A stretch of 64,000 nucleotides of DNA. Origin: Solwaraspora sp. WMMD406. Its GTDB lineage: Bacteria > Actinomycetota > Actinomycetes > Mycobacteriales > Micromonosporaceae. The notes beneath the pieces are model-generated. The model did no database searches. It saw nothing but the letters and a program-made list of their open reading frames with translations, and was not told the DNA's origin. Of the stretch, positions 10,355 to 18,421 are shown piece after piece (position 1 is the stretch's first letter; the number at the start of each line of letters is the position of its first letter). The stretch covers positions 1,116,001 through 1,180,000 of the forward strand of contig NZ_JARUBF010000001.1 of assembly GCF_029626025.1 (NCBI RefSeq), in the 5' to 3' direction. The position numbers and the translations under genes are program-made.

Positions 10355-11014
10355 GTGACGGGAGACACACCACGACCGGGTCCGATGCGTCGCGACTATC
10401 GGGGTGCCCCCGAGCTGCGTCGGGTCGATCTCGCGGTCGACTGGCACGCCCAGTTCGCGCGGTGGTTCGCCGACGCGGTCGCGGCCGGGCTGCCGGAGCC
10501 GAACGCGATGGTCCTGGCCACCGCGGACGCCGACGGCCGCCCGAGTGCGCGGACGGTGCTGATGAAGGGGTACGACGAGCTCGGCTTCGTCTTCTTCACC
10601 AACTACGAGTCCCGCAAGGGGCGTCAGATGGCGGCCAACCCCAACGCCAGCCTGCTGTTTCCGTGGTTCGCGATGTTCCGGCAGGTGGAGGTGCGCGGGG
10701 CGGTGGTCGGCGTGTCCCGCGCCGAGACCGAGGCGTACTTCGCGACCCGGCCCCGGTCCTCGGCGCTCGGTGCCTGGGCCAGCGCCCAGTCGCGGGTGGT
10801 GGCGGATCGGGCGGAGGTGGACGCGGGCCTGGCCACCGCCGCTCGGCGTTTTCCGGAACCGACGCCGGTCCCGCCGCCACCGCACTGGGGCGGGCTGCGG
10901 GTGGTGCCGGAGACGGTCGAGTTCTGGCAGGGTCGGGCCAGTCGGTTGCACGACAGGTTTCGTTATCGTCGTGCCGACGACGGTGAGTGGCTGATCGAGC
11001 GGCTCGCGCCATGA
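10355..11014 (+). CDS. pdxH: Pyridoxamine 5'-phosphate oxidase
   Basis: A 219-residue FMN-dependent oxidase that makes pyridoxal 5'-phosphate. Seen in sequence: MRRDYRGAPELR near the start, ANAMVLATADADGRPSARTV-like substrate region, FFTNYESRKGRQMAANP and the C-terminal FWQGRASRLHDRFRYRR, all diagnostic. GTG 10355 is chosen because AGGAG at 10344-10348 is 6 bases upstream; a longer open frame back to 10205 has no ribosome site. It diverges from citA. PLP made here is used by enzymes such as the nearby SerC, but no operon links them. Confidence 0.93.
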   Translation: MTGDTPRPGPMRRDYRGAPELRRVDLAVDWHAQFARWFADAVAAGLPEPNAMVLATADADGRPSARTVLMKGYDELGFVFFTNYESRKGRQMAANPNASLLFPWFAMFRQVEVRGAVVGVSRAETEAYFATRPRSSALGAWASAQSRVVADRAEVDAGLATAARRFPEPTPVPPPPHWGGLRVVPETVEFWQGRASRLHDRFRYRRADDGEWLIERLAP

Positions 11015-11141
11015 TCGGCCACACGCCACACGCCACACGCCGCCCGTACGCGCGTAGAGCGACCTTTAATTTACGCTTAGCTATTGTTGATCACGGCTTC
11101 CGGGTGCGGCGGCTCGCGGATCGAACCGTTATCGTCGCGGC

Positions 11142-12104
11142 ATGGACAACGTCGATGCACGTCCCGGCCCACCCTCCGGGGCGCAGTGGACGATCGTGGC
11201 GGACGGGCACGAGGCCGTCGTGGTCGAGGTGGGTGGCGGGCTGCGGACCTATCGCGCCGACGGGTTCGACTACATCGACGGGTACGGCGAGAACGAGCTC
11301 GCCGTGGGCGGTGCCGGCCAGGTGCTGGCACCCTGGCCCAACCGGATCCGCGACGGCCGTTACACCTTTGGTGGCGCCACCCGGCAACTGCATCTGTCCG
11401 AACCGGCCCGGCACAACGCCATCCATGGTCTGACCTGCTGGTTGCCCTGGCAGTTGATCGCCAAGGCGGCCGACGAGGTGGTGGTCGGCGTCACCCTGGC
11501 CGCGCATCCCGGATACCCGTGGTCGCTGGTGCTGCGGACCCGGTGGCAGGTCAGCGCGGACGGTCTGCGGGTGACCCACCAGGTGACGAACGCCAGCGCC
11601 GAGCCGGCCCCGTTCGGCCTGGGCGTCCACCCGTACCTGCGGTTGCCGGCGACCAGCGTCGACGACATGACGGTGCACCTACCGGCGCGCAGCCGGTTGC
11701 TGGTGGACAGCCGGCTGCTGCCGATCGGAGCGGCCAAGGTGGCTGGTGGCGAGTACGACTTCGGTAAACCCCGGCGGCTCGGTCCGATGGTGCTGGACAC
11801 CGCCTTCGGGGATCTGGACCGGGACTCGGGCGGCGGCTCGGCGGTGACGCTGTCCAACCCCGAGCAGGGGTCGAGCGTCGCGGTGTGGGCCGATTCCGCG
11901 TTCGGCTGGTGGCAGATGTTCACCGGTGACGCCCTGCCGGAGGACCGTCGTCGTCGGTCGGTGGCGGTCGAGCCGATGACCTGTCCGCCCGACGCGTTCC
12001 GCTCCGGGCGCGACCTGCTCGTGCTGGAGCCGGCCGAGACGTGGCAGGCGAGTTGGGGCATCCGGCCGGGGGTCGCGACGCCGACCCGATCCGGGAACGG
12101 GTGA
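11142..12104 (+). CDS. Aldose 1-epimerase family protein
   Basis: A 320-residue GalM-like beta-sandwich protein. Family features are APWPNRIRDGRYTFGG (substrate loop), HNAIHGL with the catalytic-type histidine, GLGVHPYLRLP with the second histidine, and a C-terminal VEPMTCPPDAFRSGRDL. It likely interconverts anomers of an aldose or a sugar phosphate. Its stop TGA shares one base with the ATG of the next gene, so the two are probably translated together. Divergent DNA before it (11015-11141) is AT-rich around 11065-11095. Confidence 0.85.
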   Translation: MDNVDARPGPPSGAQWTIVADGHEAVVVEVGGGLRTYRADGFDYIDGYGENELAVGGAGQVLAPWPNRIRDGRYTFGGATRQLHLSEPARHNAIHGLTCWLPWQLIAKAADEVVVGVTLAAHPGYPWSLVLRTRWQVSADGLRVTHQVTNASAEPAPFGLGVHPYLRLPATSVDDMTVHLPARSRLLVDSRLLPIGAAKVAGGEYDFGKPRRLGPMVLDTAFGDLDRDSGGGSAVTLSNPEQGSSVAVWADSAFGWWQMFTGDALPEDRRRRSVAVEPMTCPPDAFRSGRDLLVLEPAETWQASWGIRPGVATPTRSGNG

Positions 12105-12724
12105 TGGAGTTCCGGGAGCTGATTGGTCGGCGGCGGATGGTCCGCAACTACGATCCGGATCGGCCGGTGCCGGCCGAGGTGGTCGACCGCCTGTTGGACA
12201 GCGCGATCCGGGCACCGTCGGCGGGTTTCTCCCAGGGGTGGGGCTTTCTGGTACTGGAGCGGCCGGCCGACCGGGACCGGTTCTGGTCGGCGACGACGCC
12301 GGTGGCGGCCGATCCGGACACCGAGCGCCGTAGCCGATGGTTGACCGGGATGCGGCGGGCGCCGCTGATCATCGTGCCGCACGCCAACCGGTCGGCCTAC
12401 CTGGACCGCTACGCCCAGCCGGACAAGGGCTGGACGGATCGGGACGAAGCGCGGTGGCCGGTGCCGTACTGGTACGTCGACACCGGCTTCGCGGCGTTGT
12501 TGATGCTGCTGACGGTGGTCGACGAGGGATTGGGCGCCTGCTTCTTCGGCATTCCACCCGAACGCGTCGAGCCCTACCGCGCCGCTTTCGACGTGCCGGA
12601 CGAGTTCACTCCGATCGGTGCGATCACCGTCGGCTACCGGGCCGCTGATTTTCGCTCGCCGTCGTTGCGGCGGGGCCGGCGGCCGGTCGACGAGGTGGTA
12701 CACCGCGGCCGGTGGAGTCCTTAG
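12104..12724 (+). CDS. Nitroreductase-family oxidoreductase
   Basis: A 206-residue FMN enzyme of the nitroreductase fold. MEFRELIGRRRMVRNYDPDR gives the Arg-rich FMN phosphate site, AIRAPSAGFSQGW the second FMN contact, and GLGACFFGIP the conserved glycine region. The ATG overlaps the stop of the aldose-epimerase-like gene (TGATG). Family members reduce nitroaromatics, quinones or F420-linked substrates; the true substrate is not visible. Confidence 0.85.
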   Translation: MEFRELIGRRRMVRNYDPDRPVPAEVVDRLLDSAIRAPSAGFSQGWGFLVLERPADRDRFWSATTPVAADPDTERRSRWLTGMRRAPLIIVPHANRSAYLDRYAQPDKGWTDRDEARWPVPYWYVDTGFAALLMLLTVVDEGLGACFFGIPPERVEPYRAAFDVPDEFTPIGAITVGYRAADFRSPSLRRGRRPVDEVVHRGRWSP

Positions 12725-12876
12725 TGCGGTGAAGGCGACAGTCGGGATCGACCCGGTCGGTCGCCGGAACTCGCTAGGCTGGCATGCACTGCCGGTGCAC
12801 CGCCGCACCGCCGGTGCGTGAGCCGATCGGCAGATTGGTGACATTTCGGTAGGCGACATGGGAGGAGCGCGCCGTC

Positions 12877-13188
12877 GTGATCTTCAAAGCGGTGCGGGAC
12901 GGTCGTCCTTACCCTGAGCACGGGTTGACTCTCAAGCAGTGGGCGGAGATCCCGCCCCGGCCGTTGCGGCTCGACCAGCTGATCACGACCAAGCGGGAAC
13001 TCGCGCTGGACAAGCTGCTCGCCGAGGATTCGACCTTCTACGGTGACCTCTTTCCGCACGTCGTGCAGTGGAACGGGGCGCTCTACCTGGAAGACGGCCT
13101 GCATCGGGCGTTGCGGGCCGCGTTGCAGCAGCGCAACCAGATCCACGCCCGGGTCTATCTGCTGGTTCAGGAGCGGGTTCCCAGCTGA
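12877..13188 (+). CDS. Conserved actinobacterial small protein, ParB/Srx-like
   Basis: A 103-residue protein opening MIFKAVRDGRPYPEHGLTLK and holding PPRPLRLDQLITTKRELALD, DSTFYGDLFPHVVQW and LYLEDGLHRALRAALQQRN. I recognise it as a widely conserved actinobacterial protein without an established role. The EDGLHR segment recalls the ParB/sulfiredoxin-like fold, which is a guess. GTG 12877 is preceded by GGAGG at 12861-12865. It lies 152 bp after the nitroreductase and 144 bp before the DUF4230 gene, alone. Confidence 0.7.
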   Translation: MIFKAVRDGRPYPEHGLTLKQWAEIPPRPLRLDQLITTKRELALDKLLAEDSTFYGDLFPHVVQWNGALYLEDGLHRALRAALQQRNQIHARVYLLVQERVPS

Positions 13189-13332
13189 TCGGCGGGGGTC
13201 GCGCCGTCGCGCGCCGTCGCGCGCCGTACGCGTGGGTCAGGTCGCCGGGATGCGGTTGTCGCACCAGGGTCGTACCGTGTGCACAGGCGGGCCCCTTTGG
13301 TGGACCGACGTCTGGTGAGGACGGTGATCGAG

Positions 13333-14169
13333 ATGTCCCGCGGCGATGTCAACGAGCCCACCCGGGAGTATCCGGAATATGCAAAAGGTCGGGCCGGGCC
13401 GGTCGATCCCGGTAACCGGGACGAGGGGTCCGATGACGCCGACGGCCGGTTCGGCGAGATCGGCCAGCCGCCCGGCACCACCCGCTACGCCGACGTCCCC
13501 GGAGCGCAGCTGACGAACGGCGGCTCCGGTGGTTGGCGTCGTGGCCTGTTCTGGCTGGCCGGCCTGATCGGCCTCGTCGTGATCCTGGGGTTGACCACCC
13601 AGGCCGCCGGGTTCTGGCCGGCGTGGCGCAACCCGTTCGCCGCGCAGCAGACCGATCGGACCGAGCCGCCCCTGCTGCAGTCGATCCAGGATCTGAGTCG
13701 GTTCGTGGCCGCGGAGGGCAACTTCCAGGTCATCGTCGATTTGGAACAGGATCGACAGTACGTTCCGGACTTTTTGCTCAACGAGCGTACGCTTTTCGTC
13801 GGAGTGGGATCTGTCGAGGCGTATGTCGATTTTGCTGAAATTACCGACGAATCGATAATTATTTCCGAAGACCGGCAATCTGTGCAAATCAGTCTGCCGG
13901 CCCCGCGACTCACCGAGGCCGATCTCGACCTGGAGGCGAGCTACGTCTTCGCCGAACAGCGGGGACTGCTCAACCGCCTCGGCGAGGTCTTCGGTGGCGA
14001 CCCCAACCGGCAGCGGCAGGTGTACCAGTTGGCCGAGGAGCGGATCACCGCCGCCGCCCGGGACAGCGAGCTCGCCCAGCGGGCCGAAGAGAACACCCGC
14101 AAGATGCTCGCGGGACTGCTGCGCTCACTGGGCTACGAGACGGTATTGGTGACGTTCGTGACCCCCTAG
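13333..14169 (+). CDS. DUF4230 membrane-anchored protein
   Basis: A 278-residue protein. The first 70 residues are hydrophilic and charged, then a single membrane helix (about 71-92, LFWLAGLIGLVVILGL) anchors the extracytoplasmic part. The rest matches DUF4230: VAAEGNFQVIVDLEQDRQ, FLLNERTLFVGVGSVEAYVD, ISLPAPRLTEADLDLE, and a coiled C-terminal AEERITAAARDSELAQRAEE. Function is unknown. ATG 13333 is the family-like start; GTG 13324 is possible. The AT-rich patch 13795-13880 inside the gene is unlike its flanks. A strong terminator follows. Confidence 0.8.
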   Translation: MSRGDVNEPTREYPEYAKGRAGPVDPGNRDEGSDDADGRFGEIGQPPGTTRYADVPGAQLTNGGSGGWRRGLFWLAGLIGLVVILGLTTQAAGFWPAWRNPFAAQQTDRTEPPLLQSIQDLSRFVAAEGNFQVIVDLEQDRQYVPDFLLNERTLFVGVGSVEAYVDFAEITDESIIISEDRQSVQISLPAPRLTEADLDLEASYVFAEQRGLLNRLGEVFGGDPNRQRQVYQLAEERITAAARDSELAQRAEENTRKMLAGLLRSLGYETVLVTFVTP

Positions 14170-14238
14170 CTCCGCCGATACCACCGGGCTGCGACAACGC
14201 CCGAGTTGCCGTTGAGAAGAAAACAACGTGAAGTGCTT

Positions 14239-14276
14239 CGCCGGACCGGAATCACCCTCCGGTCCGGCGTTTCTTT
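14239..14276 (+). terminator. Intrinsic terminator after the DUF4230 gene
   Basis: CGCCGGACCGGA (14239-14250) pairs perfectly with TCCGGTCCGGCG (14258-14269) around a 7-base loop, followed by TTTCTTT (14270-14276). Confidence 0.88.
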
Positions 14277-14342
14277 GTCGTGTCCAGTGCCGTTTCCTGC
14301 TCGACCGACGTTAGAGTGCACGAAAGGGTCACGCGACATTAA

Positions 14343-15656
14343 GTGAAGATCGCTCAAATGAGCCATATTCACGAGTCGTGGGTCGGCCCGACCGTATCTC
14401 AATTTCCGGGGGTATCGCCGGTGGCGCGGTCCGTGCGCAACGACGAGGTCGAGGTAACTGTGCTCCTGCCCTGCCTGAACGAGGCGGAAACGTTGGAGGT
14501 GTGCATCCGCAAGGCCCGTGGTGCCCTCGCCGACCTGGGCGTGGTCGGCGAGGTCCTGGTCAGCGACAACGGGTCGACCGACGGATCGCAGGAGATCGCC
14601 GTCCGGGCCGGGGCGCGGGTGTCCCACGCACCGGTACGCGGATACGGCGGGGCGCTCATCAACGGAATCGAACAGGCACGCGGCAAGTTCGTCATCATGG
14701 CCGACGCGGACGACTCGTACGATCTGTCGAAGCTGGAATCGTTCATCTACGAACTGCGCCGGGGCCACGACGTCGTGATGGGCAACCGGTTCCAGGGCGG
14801 GATCGCTCCCGGTGCCATGCCGTTCCTGCACCGCTACCTCGGAAACCCGGTGCTGTCCTGGCTCGGGCGGCGCCTGTTCGGACTGAAGGTCGGCGACTTC
14901 CACTGCGGCATCCGGGGATTCAACCGCGACCGCGTTCGCGAACTGCAGCTCTGCATGCCCGGCATGGAGTTCGCCTCCGAACTGGTGGTCCGGGCCGCCC
15001 TCAACGGATACGACATCATCGAGGTCCCCACCACCCTGAGCCCGGACGGGCGTAGCCGGCCACCGCACCTGCGTACCTGGCGGGACGGTTGGCGACACCT
15101 GCGATTCCTGCTGGTGCTCGCCCCGCGCAAGCTGCTCATCTGGCCCGGCGCGACCGTGTTCCTGGCCGGCCTGGTCGGCACCGTCGTGCTGGTCGTCGGC
15201 CCACTCATCGTCGGTGGGATCGGATTCGACGTGAGCACCCTCGTCTACACCTGCCTGGCGATGCTGGTCGGAGCCCAGTTGCTGCTGTTCGGGGCTTTCG
15301 CGGTCATCTACGGCAGGTACGAAGGCATCACCAACCTGCGGCAGGCGGACCGGTGGAGCCGGTTCCTCCGGTTGGAGACCTGCACGGGCGCCGGGGTGGC
15401 ACTCGTTCTCGTCGGACTGGCGGGCACCGTGCTCGCCGTCGGTGCCTGGGGCGCAGCCGGATTCGGTGCCCAGAACCTCAGCGCGACGTTGCGGGTGGTG
15501 CTACCGGCCTCCACCGCGATCGGCCTCGGTGCCACCCTGATCTTCGCCGGGCTCTTCTCCAGCCTGCTCAGCCTGCGCCGCGTTTCCGCAGCGGTGGTCG
15601 ACCGGGATGTGCCGTCGCCGAGCGCGGTGGCGGCCAGCCCCAGCCACACCGGGTGA
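14343..15656 (+). CDS. Family 2 glycosyltransferase, polyprenyl-phosphate type with membrane tail
   Basis: A 437-residue membrane-anchored GT-A enzyme. Residues 35-250 carry the GT2 fold: VTVLLPCLNEAETLEVCIRK, VLVSDNGSTDGS, GYGGALINGIEQARG and the metal-binding MADADDSYDL. Four or so membrane helices follow (about 255-420). This plan is that of enzymes that load a sugar on a polyprenyl phosphate at the inner membrane. GTG 14343 has weak ribosome-site support; GTG 14421 is a possible later start. It begins a block of envelope glycan genes, and the next gene, an AftA-like enzyme, would use such a lipid-linked donor. Confidence 0.85.
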   Translation: MKIAQMSHIHESWVGPTVSQFPGVSPVARSVRNDEVEVTVLLPCLNEAETLEVCIRKARGALADLGVVGEVLVSDNGSTDGSQEIAVRAGARVSHAPVRGYGGALINGIEQARGKFVIMADADDSYDLSKLESFIYELRRGHDVVMGNRFQGGIAPGAMPFLHRYLGNPVLSWLGRRLFGLKVGDFHCGIRGFNRDRVRELQLCMPGMEFASELVVRAALNGYDIIEVPTTLSPDGRSRPPHLRTWRDGWRHLRFLLVLAPRKLLIWPGATVFLAGLVGTVVLVVGPLIVGGIGFDVSTLVYTCLAMLVGAQLLLFGAFAVIYGRYEGITNLRQADRWSRFLRLETCTGAGVALVLVGLAGTVLAVGAWGAAGFGAQNLSATLRVVLPASTAIGLGATLIFAGLFSSLLSLRRVSAAVVDRDVPSPSAVAASPSHTG

Positions 15657-15690
15657 CACTGGGTCCGGAGTATCCACAGAAGGAAAGCTG

Positions 15691-17709
15691 ATGCCTGTCG
15701 AGACCCCCACGGCCCGACTCGACGACGTTCCCAAGCAGGCCGGCCCGGCCGGCGCGGCCGGACCGGGGGCACCGCCCCCGCCCGCCCGCCGGTTCGCCCA
15801 CCGCCGGTCGTACCCCGGCCGGATCCGGTCCTGGCTCGGTAACCCCGGTCAGCTCGCGGTCACGACCTGGCTGGTCGCCACGGCGATCGCCTACCCGTTG
15901 CCCGCACTGGTCGGCCACGACCCGTTCACCATCGGCGGACAGGCCCTGCCGATCGCCGGTGGCCTCCTGCTGGTCTGCCTGGTGCTGCTCGTCGCGGTCA
16001 CCATCCGACACCGGGCCGGTCGGGCCGAGGCGGACCTGGTGGCCGGTCGGGCCGACGCGGACCTGGCGGCCAGGGTCCAGGCCCAGCGGGCGCTGGCCGG
16101 AATCTCCGCCGGGTTGGCCGCCGGCTGGCTGGTGCTGGCCCTGCGGACCGCGCTGCACGGGACCCCGTACGGCTTCGGCGGGCTGCGCGGCGACATGCTC
16201 CGGATGTCCGCCGCCGTCACCCGCTACACGACCACCACCGCCAGCGTGGACACGACCGTGCCCGGTCTGCCCTCCGAGTATCCGCCGCTGTACGCCTGGC
16301 TGGTCGGCCGAGCCTCGGTGCTGCTCGACCAACCGGCCTGGCGGTTGTTGGCCGACGCCGAAATCCTGGTCGTCTCGGCCTGCGTGGTGGCCGCCTACCT
16401 GCTCTGGCGGCGTCAGGTCGGCGAGTGGACCGCCCTGGCGATCGCCTGTATCGGCGTCGTCGCCTGGTCCGATCCGCGCAAGGCGTACGAGGTGCTCGCC
16501 CTGGTGATCTTCGTTCCCTGGGTGGTGGAGACCTTCACCCGGCCACCCCGGCCCCGGCTGCACTGGCTGCCCGCCGGGCTGCTCGGCGGCGTACTCGTGC
16601 TGCTCTACCAGGCCTGGCTGGTCTACGCGGCGATCGGGCTGGTCGCGATCGTCGTGCTGGCCTGGCGGTCGGCCCCGGACCGACGGGCCTACCTGCGGCG
16701 ACTGTCGCTGGTCACCGTCGTCGCCGTGGCGGTCTCCTCCTGGTACGTGTGGCCGTACCTGTGGGGGCTGCTCACCACCGGCGGCGGGCAGTTCGTCTCC
16801 GATCGCTACGTCTCGCCGTACTATTTGCGGCAGATGCTGCCGATGCTGGACGTCCAGCCCGGCGAGCTGAGCAATCTGCCGCTGCGGGCGATGCAGATCG
16901 TCGGCCTGGCCGGTCTGGTCTGGCTGCTGCGTTCCACCTGGTGGGCGCGGCCGCTGTTGCTGATCGCGGCCGGGGCCTTCGGCTACCGGCTGCTGTGCCT
17001 GGCGCGGTTCATGGTCACCGGGCACACCGGGTTCGGGCACTACACCTCCCGGCTGTACGGGGTCGTGCTGGCCGTGGCGGGCGTGCTGACCGTGGCACAC
17101 GCGGTGCCGATCCTGCTGCGCCGACTGCGCCTGGCGCCGCCGGTCGGGCTGGTCGGCGGGCCGCTCGCGGTCCTGCTCGCCTGGTCGGTCGTCTGGTACG
17201 CCAACGCCTGGCTACCCGGTACCGGCGGACCGGGTTCCGGCTACACCGTCGCGGCACACGCCGAACCGTTGCCCGGCGGCGGCTATCCCCGATACGCCCC
17301 GGCCGACGGTCGGCCGGGCTGGTTCCCGGTCGGTCCGGTCCAACGGGCGGTCGAGCGCACCGCCGGCCCTGACCCCGATCTGGTCACGCTCAGTGTCGAC
17401 GAACGGCTGTTCGCGTACCTGCCGTGGCCGGGGTATCTGAGCAACGACCGGACCGCCGCCGCCACCCTGTCCCGGTGGGACGACCGGAAGGCGCAGGTAC
17501 GCGAGCTGACCGAGCTGCGCGACCCGGTCGACTTCGCCGTCGCGTCGGCGTGGACGGCGTACGGTCCGATCGACGTTTTCGTGTTGCGGCGCGACGCGGA
17601 CGAGCTGGTCTGGGCCGATCTACGGTTCCACCCCGACCAGTTCGACGAGCGGTACTGGGTGGTCCACGACGACCTGCCGGAACAGCTCGCCGTCTACGTC
17701 CGTCGCTGA
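15691..17709 (+). CDS. AftA-like arabinofuranosyltransferase (GT-C)
   Basis: A 672-residue polytopic membrane protein with about eleven hydrophobic segments and a soluble C-terminal domain (about 560-672). The periplasmic loop near residues 165-205 (GGLRGDMLRMSAAVTRYT, then PGLPSEYPPLYAWLVGR) matches the AftA signature, where the enzyme attaches the first arabinofuranose to galactan from decaprenyl-phosphoarabinose. A C-terminal WxDR-like acidic region completes the AftA plan. ATG 15691 follows GAAGGAAA. The gene is 34 bp after the GT2 gene. Micromonosporaceae contain arabinose in the wall, so a cognate polymer is plausible; the acceptor is not known. Confidence 0.72.
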   Translation: MPVETPTARLDDVPKQAGPAGAAGPGAPPPPARRFAHRRSYPGRIRSWLGNPGQLAVTTWLVATAIAYPLPALVGHDPFTIGGQALPIAGGLLLVCLVLLVAVTIRHRAGRAEADLVAGRADADLAARVQAQRALAGISAGLAAGWLVLALRTALHGTPYGFGGLRGDMLRMSAAVTRYTTTTASVDTTVPGLPSEYPPLYAWLVGRASVLLDQPAWRLLADAEILVVSACVVAAYLLWRRQVGEWTALAIACIGVVAWSDPRKAYEVLALVIFVPWVVETFTRPPRPRLHWLPAGLLGGVLVLLYQAWLVYAAIGLVAIVVLAWRSAPDRRAYLRRLSLVTVVAVAVSSWYVWPYLWGLLTTGGGQFVSDRYVSPYYLRQMLPMLDVQPGELSNLPLRAMQIVGLAGLVWLLRSTWWARPLLLIAAGAFGYRLLCLARFMVTGHTGFGHYTSRLYGVVLAVAGVLTVAHAVPILLRRLRLAPPVGLVGGPLAVLLAWSVVWYANAWLPGTGGPGSGYTVAAHAEPLPGGGYPRYAPADGRPGWFPVGPVQRAVERTAGPDPDLVTLSVDERLFAYLPWPGYLSNDRTAAATLSRWDDRKAQVRELTELRDPVDFAVASAWTAYGPIDVFVLRRDADELVWADLRFHPDQFDERYWVVHDDLPEQLAVYVRR

Positions 17710-17736
17710 CTTCGGGCCCTGGCGGCGCGGCCGGGG

Positions 17737-17943
17737 TCAGTGTGACGTGGCGAGGTAGCGGTCCTCGTTGGGCATCACGATCCAGAGCGCCAGGTAGACG
17801 ATCACCTGGGTGCCGGGCAGCAGCAGGGACAGCAGGAAGATCAACCGGACCATGCCGGCGGAGATCCCGAACCGTCGGGCGAGTCCCGCGCAGACTCCGG
17901 CGAGCATCCGGCCGTCCCGGGGGCGTACCAGCTTGCGGCTCAT
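17737..17943 (-). CDS. PspC-domain small membrane protein
   Basis: A 68-residue protein: MSRKLVRPRDGRMLAGVCAGLARRFGIS leads into a hydrophobic segment (LIFLLSLLLPGTQVIVYLAL) ending WIVMPNED, the full PspC domain. Such proteins are small membrane components linked to envelope stress or act as sensors fused elsewhere. The longer open frame up to 18198 is rejected because the PspC motif begins at this ATG. It is convergent with the AftA-like gene, 27 bp away. Confidence 0.85.
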   Translation of the reverse strand: MSRKLVRPRDGRMLAGVCAGLARRFGISAGMVRLIFLLSLLLPGTQVIVYLALWIVMPNEDRYLATSH

Positions 17944-18421
17944 GATTCGCTCCTTCACTGTCGTCTCGACATCGTCGCCGGCGGCGGCCGGCGCTTTCCG
18001 GGCCGGGCTCCGGTCGACACCTTCCACGGTAGGAACGCCTACCGGTGGCGCCCTCGGTCGCAGGACCGATCCGGACCTGGCGGCCCGTACGGGACATACC
18101 CCGAAAGCCTCAAGATCATCGCTAAGGGTCGGTGGTGGCCCGCGACCGGCGACGCCGGGAGTCCCCCGGCAGACGCGTGAGCTATCCCTGTTGTTCACCG
18201 ACTGCTAACCTTGCCGGCGTTGTCCGCCCGAGCGGTGAGCGCCGACGGGCCGTACGGGCAGCGCCACCTCTCGGAGTGTCCCAGCCGAACCTGTCCGTTG
18301 AGCACCGCGCGACGCCGACCCTGTCCGCCGAGCGCGCCGCGCGACGCCTGGCGGGCCGACCGGGCCGGGCGATCGATGGGGGCGACCCGGCGATCGACAC
18401 CCGAGACGGAAGCGCGCGAAC
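17944..18421. other. 478-bp divergent intergenic region
   Basis: Lies between pspC (minus) and the CDP-alcohol phosphotransferase gene (plus) and must hold both promoters. No gene, repeat or RNA is recognised. Sequence is very GC-rich with Arg/Ala-type shadows only. Confidence 0.5.

Noticed and set aside
15568-17100. Minus-strand open frame antisense to the AftA-like gene
   Set aside because: Gln/Gly/Pro/Arg-rich translation typical of antisense frames in GC-rich DNA.
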